Counted from the stretch's first letter, positions 21,844 through 34,440 are shown. The stretch: DNA of 64,000 nucleotides from Prinsepia uniflora (GCA_032719365.1 CM064872.1:69132752-69196751); one strand, 5' to 3'. Numbers and translations are program-made. Notes: generated by a model from the sequence alone, not told the origin.

Positions 21844-24800
21844 TGACAGGACCGCCCCCGAAGGAACATGGATAACCGTGCCCGGTCCTGCTCCCGTCTG
21901 ACAAGTCGGCTGAAAATCCTAAACTTACCCTCAGTGCTTGCCAGACCAGGGATAGCCACACGTGTATTTACTCATGCCTCCGCCTCTCGATCAGCTTCGA
22001 TCAACGCGCCACGACCTGGAGGGTCAATAAAAATCAAAAGGTGTGAGTGGACAAAAATAAATCAGTTTATAAAAACAGTTACAAAAATACATTTTTACCC
22101 ACCACGTAAAACCAATGCATGCATACAAAAATAATTTCGCAATTGGTTACATTTTCAACATAAGAAAAACCGTGTATCAAATTCCAACATAAGGAAAACT
22201 CGTATGAAACTCAAAATCTTTTTTCCTTTCTCAACCATCGGGTCTTAGCCCGCAATCATAAACACCGGGCCTCAGCCCAAAACCACGAATCAAACTCAAG
22301 AACACAACATAATCCAAAACCATCAACCTTAAAACCGGGACACTGCCCCACACATCCGAAACATCAGAAACTAACAATAAATGACAAGTCAAACATTTTG
22401 CTGGATATCAAGTGCGCCAGAGTCTTTAAACTCAAAACTATGCGCATAATCAGGCCTTCCCGGGATATCAACGAGTCTTTAAACTCAAAACATAATCAAT
22501 AGGTCTCGGGGGTATCACAATAACCGAGTCTTTAAACTCACGAGTCTTTAAACTCAATCCGGGTCTTTAAACCCAATTTCAGGCCCGCCTCCGTCATCAA
22601 TTAACCGAGTCTTTAAACTCAAAACGTGCTCCAGCAATAGCACCGGGTCTTTAAACCCAAAACAGTTTTCAACGGGTCTTGAAATCCAAAACATTTGTCA
22701 ATCACAATAACTCGGGATCCATCGTGATCCAAATTCCAAATCCAAATCCGAAAACACATTTTTGTCATAACAGGACTCACGTCCGAATTTCCACTTCCAA
22801 ATCCCCAAATCTTACTTCACAAAACATAATCAAATCATCATTAAACACGGGGCATGTACAATCATACCAAATGACTTTATTAAATCTTTTTCCATTCCCG
22901 AATTCGAATTCGTAATAATGATTCTGTAAGCCGGCATCCAGAAGCATCATCCCGAACCCAAACCAAGAATCTGTTTTCAAACTTCCGAAAACCGAAATCT
23001 CGTTATTCAAAATTACTTTTATGCCCCGAGCATCAAAGCCCGAAATCTCCTTTTTCAAAATCCGTTTTAAATCCTTGAAAACACCTCATATTTCAAATCT
23101 CAAGGTCAAGACATCAAAACTATAATCAAATCTCCAAAATCACGATCAAATCACAACATACTCGAAATCTCGTAAAACGTGCAAAACCGTGACATTCTCG
23201 AAATACGTGTCAAAACCGCAAACCATAATCACAATCGAAATCCAACATCTTAAAAACATAATAAGCACAAATCACATAAAATCATTCATTAAACCATCAT
23301 CAATCGTAAAAGAACCCTTAGTCTCGAAATACGTGCAATTTCGTGTGCATATAAAAAATACGTATAAATACGGGAATCGAAATCATCACAGTTCATAATC
23401 ATAATCATAGAAATATTCATGCATGCATTAAATTTTGAAAGCAACGTCCACTCACACACCGTCCTTAGTGCTCGGTTTCGCGTCGCACGCTTTTCCGTAA
23501 TTTCCGCCATTTTCCAGAAATTTTGAATCCTGTCCAAAATCACTTCTCATGGTTACTAAGCCCTCAATTAACAACATACTAAATTCCCATAATTTTTCCG
23601 GGATTTTTCGACACAATTTAACTTAAGGCCCTAATTTCCGAACCCTCAAAATTATCCCGAACGACTCCCGATCGACTCGAACTTAAAATATAAAATGTTA
23701 ATTAAACCGAAAGGATCAAATCTCATGTTGACCGTGATCGGAAATGACGTCACACGCGCCGTCACACGCCTCCCAAAGTGGTTGTGCGTGAAGGCCACAC
23801 GCCTAGCACTGTAGCTATAGTGTCACCATCTTCACCCTCGAGTATGATAAACGGGCCTTCAACCCTCGACTCGACCCGGCTAATTACCCTTCAATTCTCA
23901 ATCAATTCCTTTCGTTTTTGATCCTAACATCTTCTATAATCATTTAATTTAAGATCTGTGTCAATGATTTCCCTCGACAAGCACTAAATCGATCAATCCA
24001 GACTCGAACAGTCGAACGGGTCGACTTCTGGAACTCACCCAACACGGTTCCATTCTCGAATTCACATAGACAGGAGCTTAAGGAGACCTAAACGAGCACT
24101 CTAGCACAACCAATTGAACAAGCCATTACCTGGAAGTAGTCGTCCACAGCACTGAAAATTCTCTGAAATTGGAACTCAGGTTCCCGGCCAACCAGTGCTC
24201 AATCTCCTTCAATTCTTTTGTGGTTGAGTTCGTAGTGAACCCAGAAGACTAACACGGTCCTTGGTTTCGTTCGAATGGCCTCACAAATTGAAAGCCAAGT
24301 TTTCCCTCCAATTTCCCGAAACGGGTTCCTCACAGTTCTCTCTAGCTCTCAGCCCTCAACTGATTCGAAATGAACCCTCTCACTTCCCCTAACTCAGTTA
24401 ATCGATCAAATGGGCGGCAACTAGTGGGAAACCGTCTGATGTCTCTGTGAAATTTGTTTCCCGCAACATAGAAACCATAACCATTTTTAAACCCATCCCG
24501 TGCTCTGAATTCCTGCCCAAACCATGCTTCAATGCCATTAACTCTCCCCAAGGTCACTAAACAATTCTGATCAGACAACCCAGGCATAAACAATTGCACC
24601 GTTTCAGTCCACTACTCTGTTAAACAATGTCCACCCACGGCTGTTCAAACTGGGCATAGAAAAATTACCATTTTGCTCTTCAGCATGAAATTACCAAAAT
24701 GCCCCTCATCTTCCGTGACCCCGTAACTTGGTCATCTGAACTCCGATTGACGCGTGCTGCCTGTCGTTGTACTCAGGGCATCGAAACCTACCTAACGGTC

Positions 24801-25146
24801 CTCGAGTCGTGTGAAAATCAATTTTCAAACAAAAAGTCAACATTTTCCCCCTAATCGTCCAAATTACGAAAATGCCATTGGTCTTCCGAACGTCATAACT
24901 TTCACCTCGGACGTCGGAATCGATCGTGCCACCTATCTATGGACTCGTGACGTCCCAAACTACGCCACGGTCATCGGTCAAAGTCCATTTGACCGTCCGA
25001 ATTAAAAGTTAACATTTTACCCACGATTAGGGGCAAAACTGTCATTTTGCATCGTTCGTCCGATTTCGCCCAACTAATCACCGATTAACCCCGTTAATCA
25101 TGATTAGTTACTAATCTAATCCCGGATTCCGAGACGGGTCCTTACA
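21844..25146 (-). repeat. Family A LTR 1
   Basis: On the plus strand it begins TGACAGGACCGCCCCC and ends GACGGGTCCTTACA. It carries the GTGTGAGTGGAC word (22041-22052), ATGCATGCAT (22115-22124), the GAGTCTTTAAACTC array (22420-22687), ATGCATGCAT (23419-23428) and GTCCACTCACAC (23446-23457). Confidence 0.9.
22420..22687 (-). repeat. Inverted-repeat array, family A LTR 1
   Basis: Eight 14-bp units: GAGTCTTTAAACTC at 22420, 22473, 22526, 22542 and 22607; GGGTCTTTAAACCC at 22561 and 22645; a degenerate unit at 22674. The A-to-G change in the left arm is matched by T-to-C in the right arm, so pairing is kept. Confidence 0.9.
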
Positions 25147-28041
25147 ATCTTCCCCTCTTAAAGAATTTCGTCCTCGAAATTCCAACCGATCTAATCTCAA
25201 CCTTTCCTTCGTCCTTAATTTAGTTTCGTTCTCGATCTTTCCAATTATCCTTGTTCCAAATCCACCTCGTGGAGGAAATTTTTACCTCGCGACACGTGAA
25301 CACTCGTACACCAGCTAAACTCATCTGCACTCTGAGGTCCCATCACAGTCTCACGTCGTACCGACCACACTCGACCATCTCGAGTGAAATTGATCACCTG
25401 ATCTGATGTCTGCTCCAACTAGGAGGCACCACATCTCACTTGGCAGTCCATGCTGACGCTACCAGCCAACTGCCACCACTAAGCTTTACCACCCTAGTAA
25501 AGCTCCAATCATCAGCCAGTCGGTGTCATCACCTCGTACTACCACTCACTCAATGTAGCGTAAGACCAACAACAAGATCTCATCTCGCAGGGCAAGCCCA
25601 ATCCTGCGACATATATCGAGTTCAATGTCCGTAACTGTCAACCTCCTCAGCGAACCACGACGCTGGCAATGTCAAGACGTGATGACATCACGCAAGGCCA
25701 CCAGCGGTTATACTAACCCCAACTCTCTCATCCTGAGTATACGTATACCGTCATCTTAAGCAAACAGGTGGTGTAACTGAAACATATTGAGTACTAGCTA
25801 AGATGTGATCACACTCCACACTAGGGTTTCACTAGCCATCCGTGGCTAAGAGTACCTGCTCCAAGATCACTGAACCCAACAAAATTTCCCTACCCCGAGC
25901 ATGGCACTCAATGCCCAGTTCACGCTCACAACCAAATCCAAGGGTGTCGGAACAAAGTCGATTTCCAACACGTTCAACTAACACCACTGGTACCTCCCAT
26001 GTACCGTCACCAGGTACCACTCGGCCTGCCCAGTACAGATTCTCGTACATCGTACAGGGTACGTACATCCATCCACCAACAAGTCTACTACAAGGTTCAC
26101 AATCAATCACAATCTGATACTGGGGTTCCTCTGTCTAATCCCAAACTAAGCAAATCGATCATTCCAACTCATCATCCTTTCTGAGTCCCAAGGTCACCTG
26201 ACCAGCAACACAACATCTACTCCCAAACACGTCATCCAAAAGGTACCAATCCAAGCACGCTCACAAAGGCGTGTACAGTCATGCCAAAAAGGGCATCTAG
26301 CCTCACCCACAAATACCGAGGCGAACCAACTCCGAACCTATCGGATACTCGCTCAATGATTACCACGTCACGTTCGATTGACTTCGAAAGGAAGCCAATC
26401 ACATCATTCATGAGTCAAATCCTCGAGTCAATTATAACCATTCCAACTTGCTCGAGTACGGATTAACTTCGAAAAGAAGTTCGGTCCAACTATTCCCCTA
26501 TCCAAATATTAATGACAGAGCGATAAGCTCTTCACCTAACCTAATCAAGACGATTACGATTTCAACCCATCACCACGTCACCCGACTGGTAACATTACGA
26601 TCCTAGATCGTCACCATGTCTAATGTCCACCACATCACAATCCAGATCCACCTAGGGGAAATCAAGGATGATCTGATACGATGTCATCAACACCCACCCT
26701 ATGTGAGTGCAACCACAACTCCCTGCACTCCCGTGCCAAGTAATCCGACATCGTCTGCCAGGGCAGAGAATAAGATGTCAAACCTAATGACTTCAAAATA
26801 CCTATTAACAATGCGGAAATGAGCACTCCTCTCGTTCCACAATCACAACGCTCCTTGAAACTAAGATCCCAACCACGTTGGGAACAGACACGCTCCCAAT
26901 GAGATGTCAAGTCCAACCACAGGACTTCCTACATCCATGACTTACTTGGACAACCACGTGTCCACAATCAATTCAATAATCAGACCTCTTGTCCATTAAT
27001 AACTATTTATACACATACACCGATTCCGATTGGGAATTACTCAACTCTTGTCGTCTCGTCACTGTGGGACTCATCCCAAAACCTCACAATCTCCGCTGGA
27101 TCCTATCTAGTCCATGACTCAACCACTACTGAATCCCAAATACTGAGCATATGTCCATCACGATAGAGTCACATCCCAATTCGTGGCTCATCGTCATCAC
27201 AATCGCCGACACCAGCACCAACGCACTCTCATCAACACTAGCATGCCAACATCCACACTAGTACACAGTGTGTAAGGTTGATAGCCCTGGATCTCCGCTC
27301 ATTCCGAGCGACGATCCCGTATCACTACTCGTACTCCACAACTAGGGGTATAACCATTATGATAATCCACATTAGGAGAAATGAACATTCCCTGAACGCC
27401 CCATGATTCTCAACTACTACCACTACACCAAGTATCCATGACAATCAGCTATCTCCACAAGACCACTGTTCCACAAAACCAAGCCAAAATTCCCCAACTC
27501 CTCAATACCTGTCCATACTCCGATCCTTGGCATCCTAAGTGCCAAATGTTCCTCACTCAGCCTTCTGGTTCCTCTTAGGCCTTGATACCTTACCATGACT
27601 CATCTCACGTTCCTAACCCAAAATCCTGACTCATCGTGAGTCCCACATTCACATATCGACTCCTCCTGAGTCGAATCTCATACCAAACCAATCATGTCAT
27701 CACCGATATACCCTGTCCCCGAGCAATTTCCAATGCTCAACCACATTCTATACGACCAATAGGGCCTAAGAGATAGTACCAATTGCCCAATTATGCGGCC
27801 TTCCAGCTACCGGTCTCGTTCGTCCTTGCGACCCACGCAATTCTATGTCTAACAAATCGCAGTTCACAGTGTACACTACCCGACATCTGACCCTCAACCC
27901 AGGGTCAATCTCACCCGAGATCTAACATGAGGTCCCAAACACCCTCGCTTACTAGTCTCACTACCAGGTCGCGCACGAGGCTTACGCTTCGGAGGCGTGA
28001 TGTGGCAACAGAATCAGCAACCTAGTGCTCTGATACAAAAT
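25147..28041 (-). other. Family A internal domain, noncoding
   Basis: It begins next to LTR 1 with a polypurine tract complement (ATCTTCCCCTCTTAAAG) and ends with the PBS complement. No reading frame matches gag or pol on either strand. The DNA is unusually rich in short inverted repeats, for example CACTCGA/TCGAGTG around a 5-nt loop at 25368-25386, GACTC/GAGTC at 27628-27642 and CGACTC/GAGTCG at 27657-27673. It is collinear with the internal domain of element B (the CACTCGA hairpin recurs at 34619). It resembles LARD-type retrotransposon derivatives. Confidence 0.75.
28027..28038 (-). other. Family A primer binding site
   Basis: Complement of TGGTATCAGAGC with one mismatch, three bases from the LTR start at 28042. 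It pairs with initiator tRNA-Met. Confidence 0.85.
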
Positions 28042-28827
28042 TGACAGGACCACCCCCAAAGGGACATGGATAACCGTGCCCGATCCTGCTCCCGTCTGAC
28101 AAGTCGGCTGAAAATCCCAAACTTACCCTCAATGCTTGCTAGGCTAGGGATAGCCACACGTGTACTTACTCATGCCTCCGCCTCTCGATCAGCCTCGATC
28201 AATGCGCAATGACCTGGAGGGTCAATAAAAACCAAAAGGTGTGAGTGGACAAAAATAAATCAGTTTATAAAAATAGTTACAGAAAGACGTTTTTACCCTC
28301 CACGTAAAACCAATGCATGCATACAAAAATCATTTCGCAATCAGTTACATTTTCAACATAAGAAAAACCGTGTATCAAATTCCAACATAAGGAAAACTCG
28401 TATGAAACTCAAAATCCTTTTTCTTTTCTCAACCATCGGGTCTTAGCCCATAATCATAAACACCGGGCCTCAGCCCAAAACCACGAATCAAGCCCAAGAA
28501 CACAACATAATCCAAAACCATCAACCATAAAACCGGGCCACTGCCCCACACATCCGAAACATCATAAACTAACAATAAATCACAAGTCAAACATTTTTCT
28601 GGATATCAAGTGTGCCCGAGTCTTTAAACTCAAAACCATGCGCATAATCAGGCCTTCCCGGGATATCAACGAGTCTTTAAACTCAAAACATAATCCATAG
28701 GCCTCGTGGGTATCACAATAACCGAGACTTTAAACTCACGATTCTTTAAACTCAATCCGGGTCTTTAAACCCAATTTCGCCCCCCCTCCCCCCCGGTCAT
28801 CAATTAACCGAGTCTTTAAACTCAAAA
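28042..28827 (-). repeat. Family A LTR 2, first part
   Basis: Matches the first 786 bp of LTR 1, including inverted-repeat units at 28618, about 28670 and about 28809. It is interrupted after CTCAAAA by element D and resumes at 50449. Confidence 0.9.
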
Positions 28828-30347
28828 TGTAACGACCCGTCCCGTATTCCAGGATTAGATTAGTGATTAATCATGGTTAGTGAGGTTAATCGGTGATTAG
28901 TTGAGCGAAATAGGACGAACGATGCGAAATGACCGTTTTGCCCTTGGTGTGGGCAAAATGTTGACTTTTCATTCGGGCGGTCAAATGGACTTTGACCGAT
29001 GACTGTGACGTAGTTTGTGACGTCACGAGTTCATAGACAGGTGGCACGTTCAATTCCGACGTTCGAGGAGGTAGTCATGACGTTCGGAAGTTTAGGGGCA
29101 TTTTGGTAATTATGGTTAAAAGGGGGTCAAATGTTGGCTTTTTGATCGAAGGGTCCAATGGCCAAGGGCCAAGGATCGTTACGTAGATAGGGACGATACG
29201 AATCCATAAGCAGGCGGCACGCTGAAATCGGACTTCGAACGGGGAAGTTATAGGTCACGGAAGTTCGATTTCACTATGCACGTACTTCGAGGCGGGATGA
29301 TTTGGCAAAATCTGATGGGCTAGATATTTTAGGTGGGTCCCATGGATGAGTGACAAGTGTCACTCATCCCATTAGTCAAAACCCCTAAAAGGGGATCTCA
29401 CTTAATTAAATAATATTAATTAATTAATTTTATAATCTAATCCACACCTCATTCAATCTTAGCCCTCCATTCTATTTTTAATCGTTCAATTCTAACCATC
29501 AATTCCATCCCCCTCTCATTAGCCATCATTTTTCTTCTTTTCTTCTTCAAACCCGCACCCCCTTCCATATTTCTGCTTCATTTTCCATTTTCATTCTTTC
29601 CATACAAACACACAACACCACCACAAACCTCCATCAAGTGTGACCGTGTGAGAGTGAGGGCAGGACTGGGATGATGAGGAGGACACGACGGCCGGCCATG
29701 GTGGCTCACGGCGGGTGAACCCGTGAGGTAAGGAAATGTCCAAAAATTCAAATTTCAGTTTTGTTAGTTTTTGTTCGATTCTAAGAATTGGGAAACATTT
29801 CTGGGGACTCTAGAAAGCTAATAGGATTAGTTTTGGGGCTTGTGATGGCCGGAAATGGCCGTGAACGGAGGGAGGAAATCCGACCACCATTGATGACGGA
29901 TGAAGGTGCGGTTTTGGGTGTTTAATTCGGTTTTAATAAGCTAGAAAGATAAGAAATAGGATTAGGATTATATTAGGATCAAAATGGGATGAAACGGACC
30001 CCGAATCAGTCCAGAAACCGGAGAAAACCGAAGTGAACAGTACCATGAACAGTGATGTGAATAGTAAGTTGGAGGTTGAAGACGATGAACAGTGTTTTCA
30101 ACCTTCTAAGGGAGCGTGAGGGCACGTGGGCCATAAATTGGGAAATTGTTCAACACGGGAAATCTTCTATTCGATGTAACGAACATTTTGAGACTGGTTT
30201 CGTGTCAATCGGACACAGTCTCAATATGTTTCGGGGCATCGGAAGGTTTAGGGTAGGTTTAAAAATAGTTAAAAGTTCGGGAAAATTACGGGGCTTTAAT
30301 GGGAGGTTAATTAAGTAGTTAGTAACCTTCTATTAAAATTGGGGAAA
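28828..30347 (+). repeat. LTR D, first part
   Basis: Sense-strand LTR beginning, with the GACTTTGACCGATGAC block near 28989, the inverted word GAGTGACAAGTGTCACTC at 29347, and a CT-rich leader-like stretch at 29500-29640. Open frames here are not supported as genes. Confidence 0.75.
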
Positions 30348-30444
30348 TTAAAGACCCGGATATCCTGATTGACGGGGGACGGGCCCGGATTGAGTTTAAA
30401 GACTCGGGAGTTTAAAGACTCGGATACTTACGATATTACCCCCG
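30348..30444. repeat. Inverted fragment at the D/C junction
   Basis: About 97 bp that match the reverse complement of C's right LTR at about 47081-47172 (including two GAGTTTAAAGACTC units) with few differences. It then joins directly to C's left LTR in the opposite orientation at 30445. It may belong to D itself or be an inverted piece of C. Confidence 0.7.
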
Positions 30445-31564
30445 GTTCGAAGCCCTTCCAGCGTTCAGAACCGACATTCCGAACCCAAATCCGGAAATCC
30501 ACTTTTTAAACCAAAAACCACATTTAATCACAAATCATGTTTCATAATCCCTTCATCATCATCAAAAAAATAATTATAGATTGAAATCCCTAAGTATGGC
30601 ATCAAAATCCGAAATCCAACTTTTCTCGAAAAACGTGCAAAATCCCATAAATGTCTCGAAAAACGTGCAAACATATCAACCACATGTAATCATCATCAGA
30701 AAGCATAAAAACATATTTAATATCGTAAAACATCGATAAAACAGTTAGGCGTGCTCGTAAAGAAAGAAAGAGTCCACTCACGATTCTGAACGAGTCAATC
30801 GCGCTCCGTGCGCTCCTCGACCGTCTCAGGCGACTCCCGTCCTGTCAATATGCACCAAATAGGGTCACAAATACATCAAGGATACTAACCCTAATTTCCC
30901 CAATTTTTCGGGAATTTATTAATATTTTAATCTTAAACCCTAAACCGTCCGGATTCCCGAACTACCACATAACATCGTCTGATCAACCCGAAAATCACAC
31001 CAACGGATTCCTTAGGACATTTAGAATCAAAACCATGTTGGAAGGTTGGCCGGAATCCTCCCCACGCGCCTCCACGCGCAGCCCAAAATGGCTGCGCGTG
31101 GGCCTCACGCGCAGCCCAAAGTGGCTGCGCGTGGGCCTCACGCGCCTGCTACAGTGCTCCTTCAACCTTGAGTCACCCGGTTCAACTGTGTTGAACTGGC
31201 GTGACCGGTTCTCCTCCGTTCCTCCACCGTTCTTCATCCTTTCAATCCCAATTGCACCGTCCAGTCCCCAACAATCCTTGCCCCTCCTAACTTTTGAAAA
31301 TCGAAGCCTAAAACCTATCGTTCACGGCCTCGAAACAGACGGCCCGTGGCCCCTGTTTTGGCCGCCGGCCACCCAGATCCTCCCTCGTCACGGCACCACA
31401 CTCAGACAACTCCTAGGACCTCCCTGAACCTCAACCTAACCTCCAAATCCCTCGACTCTAGCCCTAAATCCACGACTTTTGAAAACAAAATCACGGGAAA
31501 AACAGGGGATTCGAGTCTCACCTGCGATTCAGCCTCCGCCGTCTGCACCGCCGAGTGCCACGGT
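30445..31564 (-). repeat. Element C left LTR, first surviving part
   Basis: Aligns with 47256-48342 of the right LTR. It has an extra 33-bp tandem unit (about 31078-31143), and this unit contains a perfect 10-bp inverted repeat, GGCTGCGCGT / ACGCGCAGCC, at 31090-31116. Confidence 0.85.
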
Positions 31565-34440
31565 TGACACGACCCATCCCAATCCCCCCGGGATTACCAT
31601 GGAATGTGACGTGCTCCCGTCTGACAAGAGGCGCCAGACAAGGGATAACCGATTGCCATTGCCCAAACGGGCTTCCAGAGTGCGTAAGGATCGATGGAGG
31701 AGGTGCGCGATGCTCAAGTCTCTGCTGCAGTCGTATCCGGAATCAACCTGAAGGGCATTAAAATCCAAAAGCTGTGAGTGGACGAAAATAAACAAGTCTG
31801 CTTAAAACATTTATAAGACATTTATGCCCCTCAGTAAAATCATATGCATGCACCAAAACCAATAATCCCATATTTATTTAGAAATAACCATTAGGGCCTT
31901 AGCCCGGAAACCAAAGCATATTTTCAATTTCCAAAAGTAAATCCAAGAGTTATTTCATCAATCCAGTAATATTCATTTATTATTTTTCCATCTCCGGCAT
32001 CCCCGATGCCTAGCGTCCTAGACGCTTGACGTTCCAGACGTCATATCTCACGGTATTAAGCAACGCGTGCTGCCCGGGGTCTCACCGGGTCCATATCTCT
32101 GACATCCCCGATGTCTGACGTCCATGACGTCCAGCAATCCTGCTCCTGGATCACTATACGGTCCGGTAGCTCCGTACAATGAGCCCTCGCAGGCAATGCA
32201 CCGTGACTTCTCCAGTGTCCCCGACACTTGGAGGAGACCAGGATATAAATATCCTCATATCGAGATGGTTTTATGGAACACATTTTATTATTCATTTCCA
32301 AAATATCACAAGGGCCCTGCCCCGAATTTCCATAAAACCGTCACAAGTCCAAATAGTTGAATCAAATCCGAAATAGTTCATTCAATTCCATTTTAGGGTC
32401 CCCGACCCGAAATCACATATACAAGTCAACTGGGCTCCTGGCCCGATTCATAAGTTAACTGGGCCCCTGGCCCGATTTCATAATTCAATTGGGCCCCTGG
32501 CCCGATTCAACAAATTAACTGGGCCCCTGGCCCGATTTCACATTATCAAATCCGTGACCGTTTCATGAAATCATATCCATCCATATTTATGGAAATCAGT
32601 GCAAATCCAGAAAACCTCGATTCACGTGCAAACACGTAAATCGCCTCGAAAAGCGTGAAAACATATAAATTCACTGATATCCAAAATAAATCATATAATC
32701 CCAATTATAACAATCATAAAACAGTTATGCATGCATCGAATTTATAAAACCAATGTCCACTCACAGACCGTTTAACCGAGCGCCTCGATACGCGTGCCAT
32801 AGGCCCTCCCGGGCCACCTCACTATCACCGGGACTCCCAATCCTGTTCAAATCAATTTAGAGGATCACTAACCTCATCATTAACATCCTATTCAAGTCCC
32901 GTAATTTTCCCGAATTTTTAAGTATTTTTAAATTGGATTTAAAACCTTCGGACATCCCGAACAATATCGAGACGGTGTCCGATCGACACGAAACCAATCC
33001 CAAAATGTTCGTTACAATGTATAGGATAAAAGTCATGTTGACCTCACCTCGAGATTCGTGCCCACGCGCCGTCACGCGCCGCCGTGAGTGGCTGCGCGTG
33101 AAAGCCACGCGCCTGCTACAGTGCTCCTTCTTCACCCGAATGACTGGTAAACGGGTCAGATTACCCGCGATAGGATCCGTTTCAAACACCCTCAGTTCGA
33201 TATCAATTCCATCCGTTCTAGATCCTACAACAATCACCAATCCACCAATTTCAGTTCTGTGTCCATGATTAGCATCAACCGTCGATCAATCTTGTCGACA
33301 ACCCGTGATCACCCAAAACGGGTCGATCACCAGAGCTCCTCCAATCCTTAACCAAAATCAAATTAACTTCACAGGAAGTTAATAAGGACTACAACGAACT
33401 AATTAGCATCATTAATTTAACTCGACAATACCTCAATCGTCACAACTCAAGCTCGAGTTTTCCGGCCGTCCACCATGTCCGTTCACGGCCCTAGGAGCTC
33501 CCAAGCTTGCCCCATTTGATCTGGTTCGACTCGTTGAAGTTCCAGGAAGCTCAAACACTCATCAATTAGGCTTGGGCTGGCCTGAAACTGGAAATTCGAA
33601 TTTGAATTCCCCAGAACCCAGTTTCGGGTTTTCAGAGAATTTCAGCCCCAAACTCACTCATTCCTCTCATTCTCAATCTCAGTGAACCGCTCTCGACTCA
33701 CTCACCATTCTTTTAATTCAATTCAGCCGTTAAAGGCGTCCAAAAGTGTCCTCAAATGACTGTGCAAGGTTCCCCTGCACAGACCCGAAAACATTAAACA
33801 ACCAGTGCCCATGTCCTTTTGATCGATTGCCAGCACCAAACATGTGCAATTCCACCTCATACTGGTCCAATTAACTCAATTAAATCATAAACAAAACAAG
33901 GGATCGATCGCACAAAGCATCCACCTCACGGCTAATTCAATGGAACAGTGTCCCGTGAAGAAAATTACAATTCTGCCCTTGTGCAGAAAATTACCAAAAT
34001 GCCCCTCACGCATCCTGACCCGTAACTCGGTCATACGGACTCCGATTGATGCGTGCCGCCTGTCTACGAACTCAGGGCATCGAGACCTTCCTAACGGTCC
34101 TCGGTCCTCGGCCATCGGGCATCCCGATCAAAAAGTCAACATTTCCCCCTTATATCGTCCAAATTACGAAAACGCCCCTGGACTTCCGTACATCATAACT
34201 TTCACCACGAACGTCGGAATCGAACGTGCCACCTGTCTATGAACTCGTGACGTCCCGAACTACGTCACGGTCATCGGTCAAAGTCCATTTGACCATCCGA
34301 ATTAAAAGTCAACGTCTTGCCCACGCCCAGGGGCAAAACGGTCATTTTGCACAATTCGTCCGAAATCGCCCAACTAATCCCAGATTAGTAAATCACAATT
34401 AAATAATATTAAATCCCGATATTCGGGACGGGTCGTTACA
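31565..34440 (-). repeat. Element B left (3') LTR
   Basis: Plus strand begins TGACACGACCC and ends ACGGGTCGTTACA. Contains CTGTGAGTGGAC (31772-31783), the hairpin array (31996-32533), ATGCATGCAT (32727-32736), GTCCACTCACAG (32755-32766) and a GCGCGTG/CACGCGC hairpin (33094-33112). Confidence 0.93.
31996..32533 (-). repeat. Hairpin array with covarying stems, LTR B (left)
   Basis: Twelve short inverted repeats. Perfect 6-bp stems with 3-nt loops: GGCATC-CCC-GATGCC (31996), AGCGTC-CTA-GACGCT (32012), GACATC-CCC-GATGTC (32101), GACGTC-CAT-GACGTC (32117), AGTGTC-CCC-GACACT (32214). Also TGACGT/ACGTCA (32027), CCCGG/CCGGG (32073), GGGTC-CCC-GACCC (32396), GGGCT-CCT-GGCCC (32432) and three GGGCC-CCT-GGCCC (32461, 32491, 32521). 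Stem sequences differ while pairing is kept. Confidence 0.93.

Noticed and set aside
31035..31795. Overlapping open frames on both strands (up to 130 codons) in LTR C, repeated at 47806-48585
   Set aside because: They lie wholly within LTR sequence, overlap each other in several frames, carry no known domain, and differ by indels between the two LTR copies.
32857..34242. Open frames of 111-132 codons in LTR B, duplicated exactly at 39430-40815
   Set aside because: They are LTR sequence; the duplication reflects the LTR pair. Composition follows the noncoding repeat blocks and no motif is recognisable.
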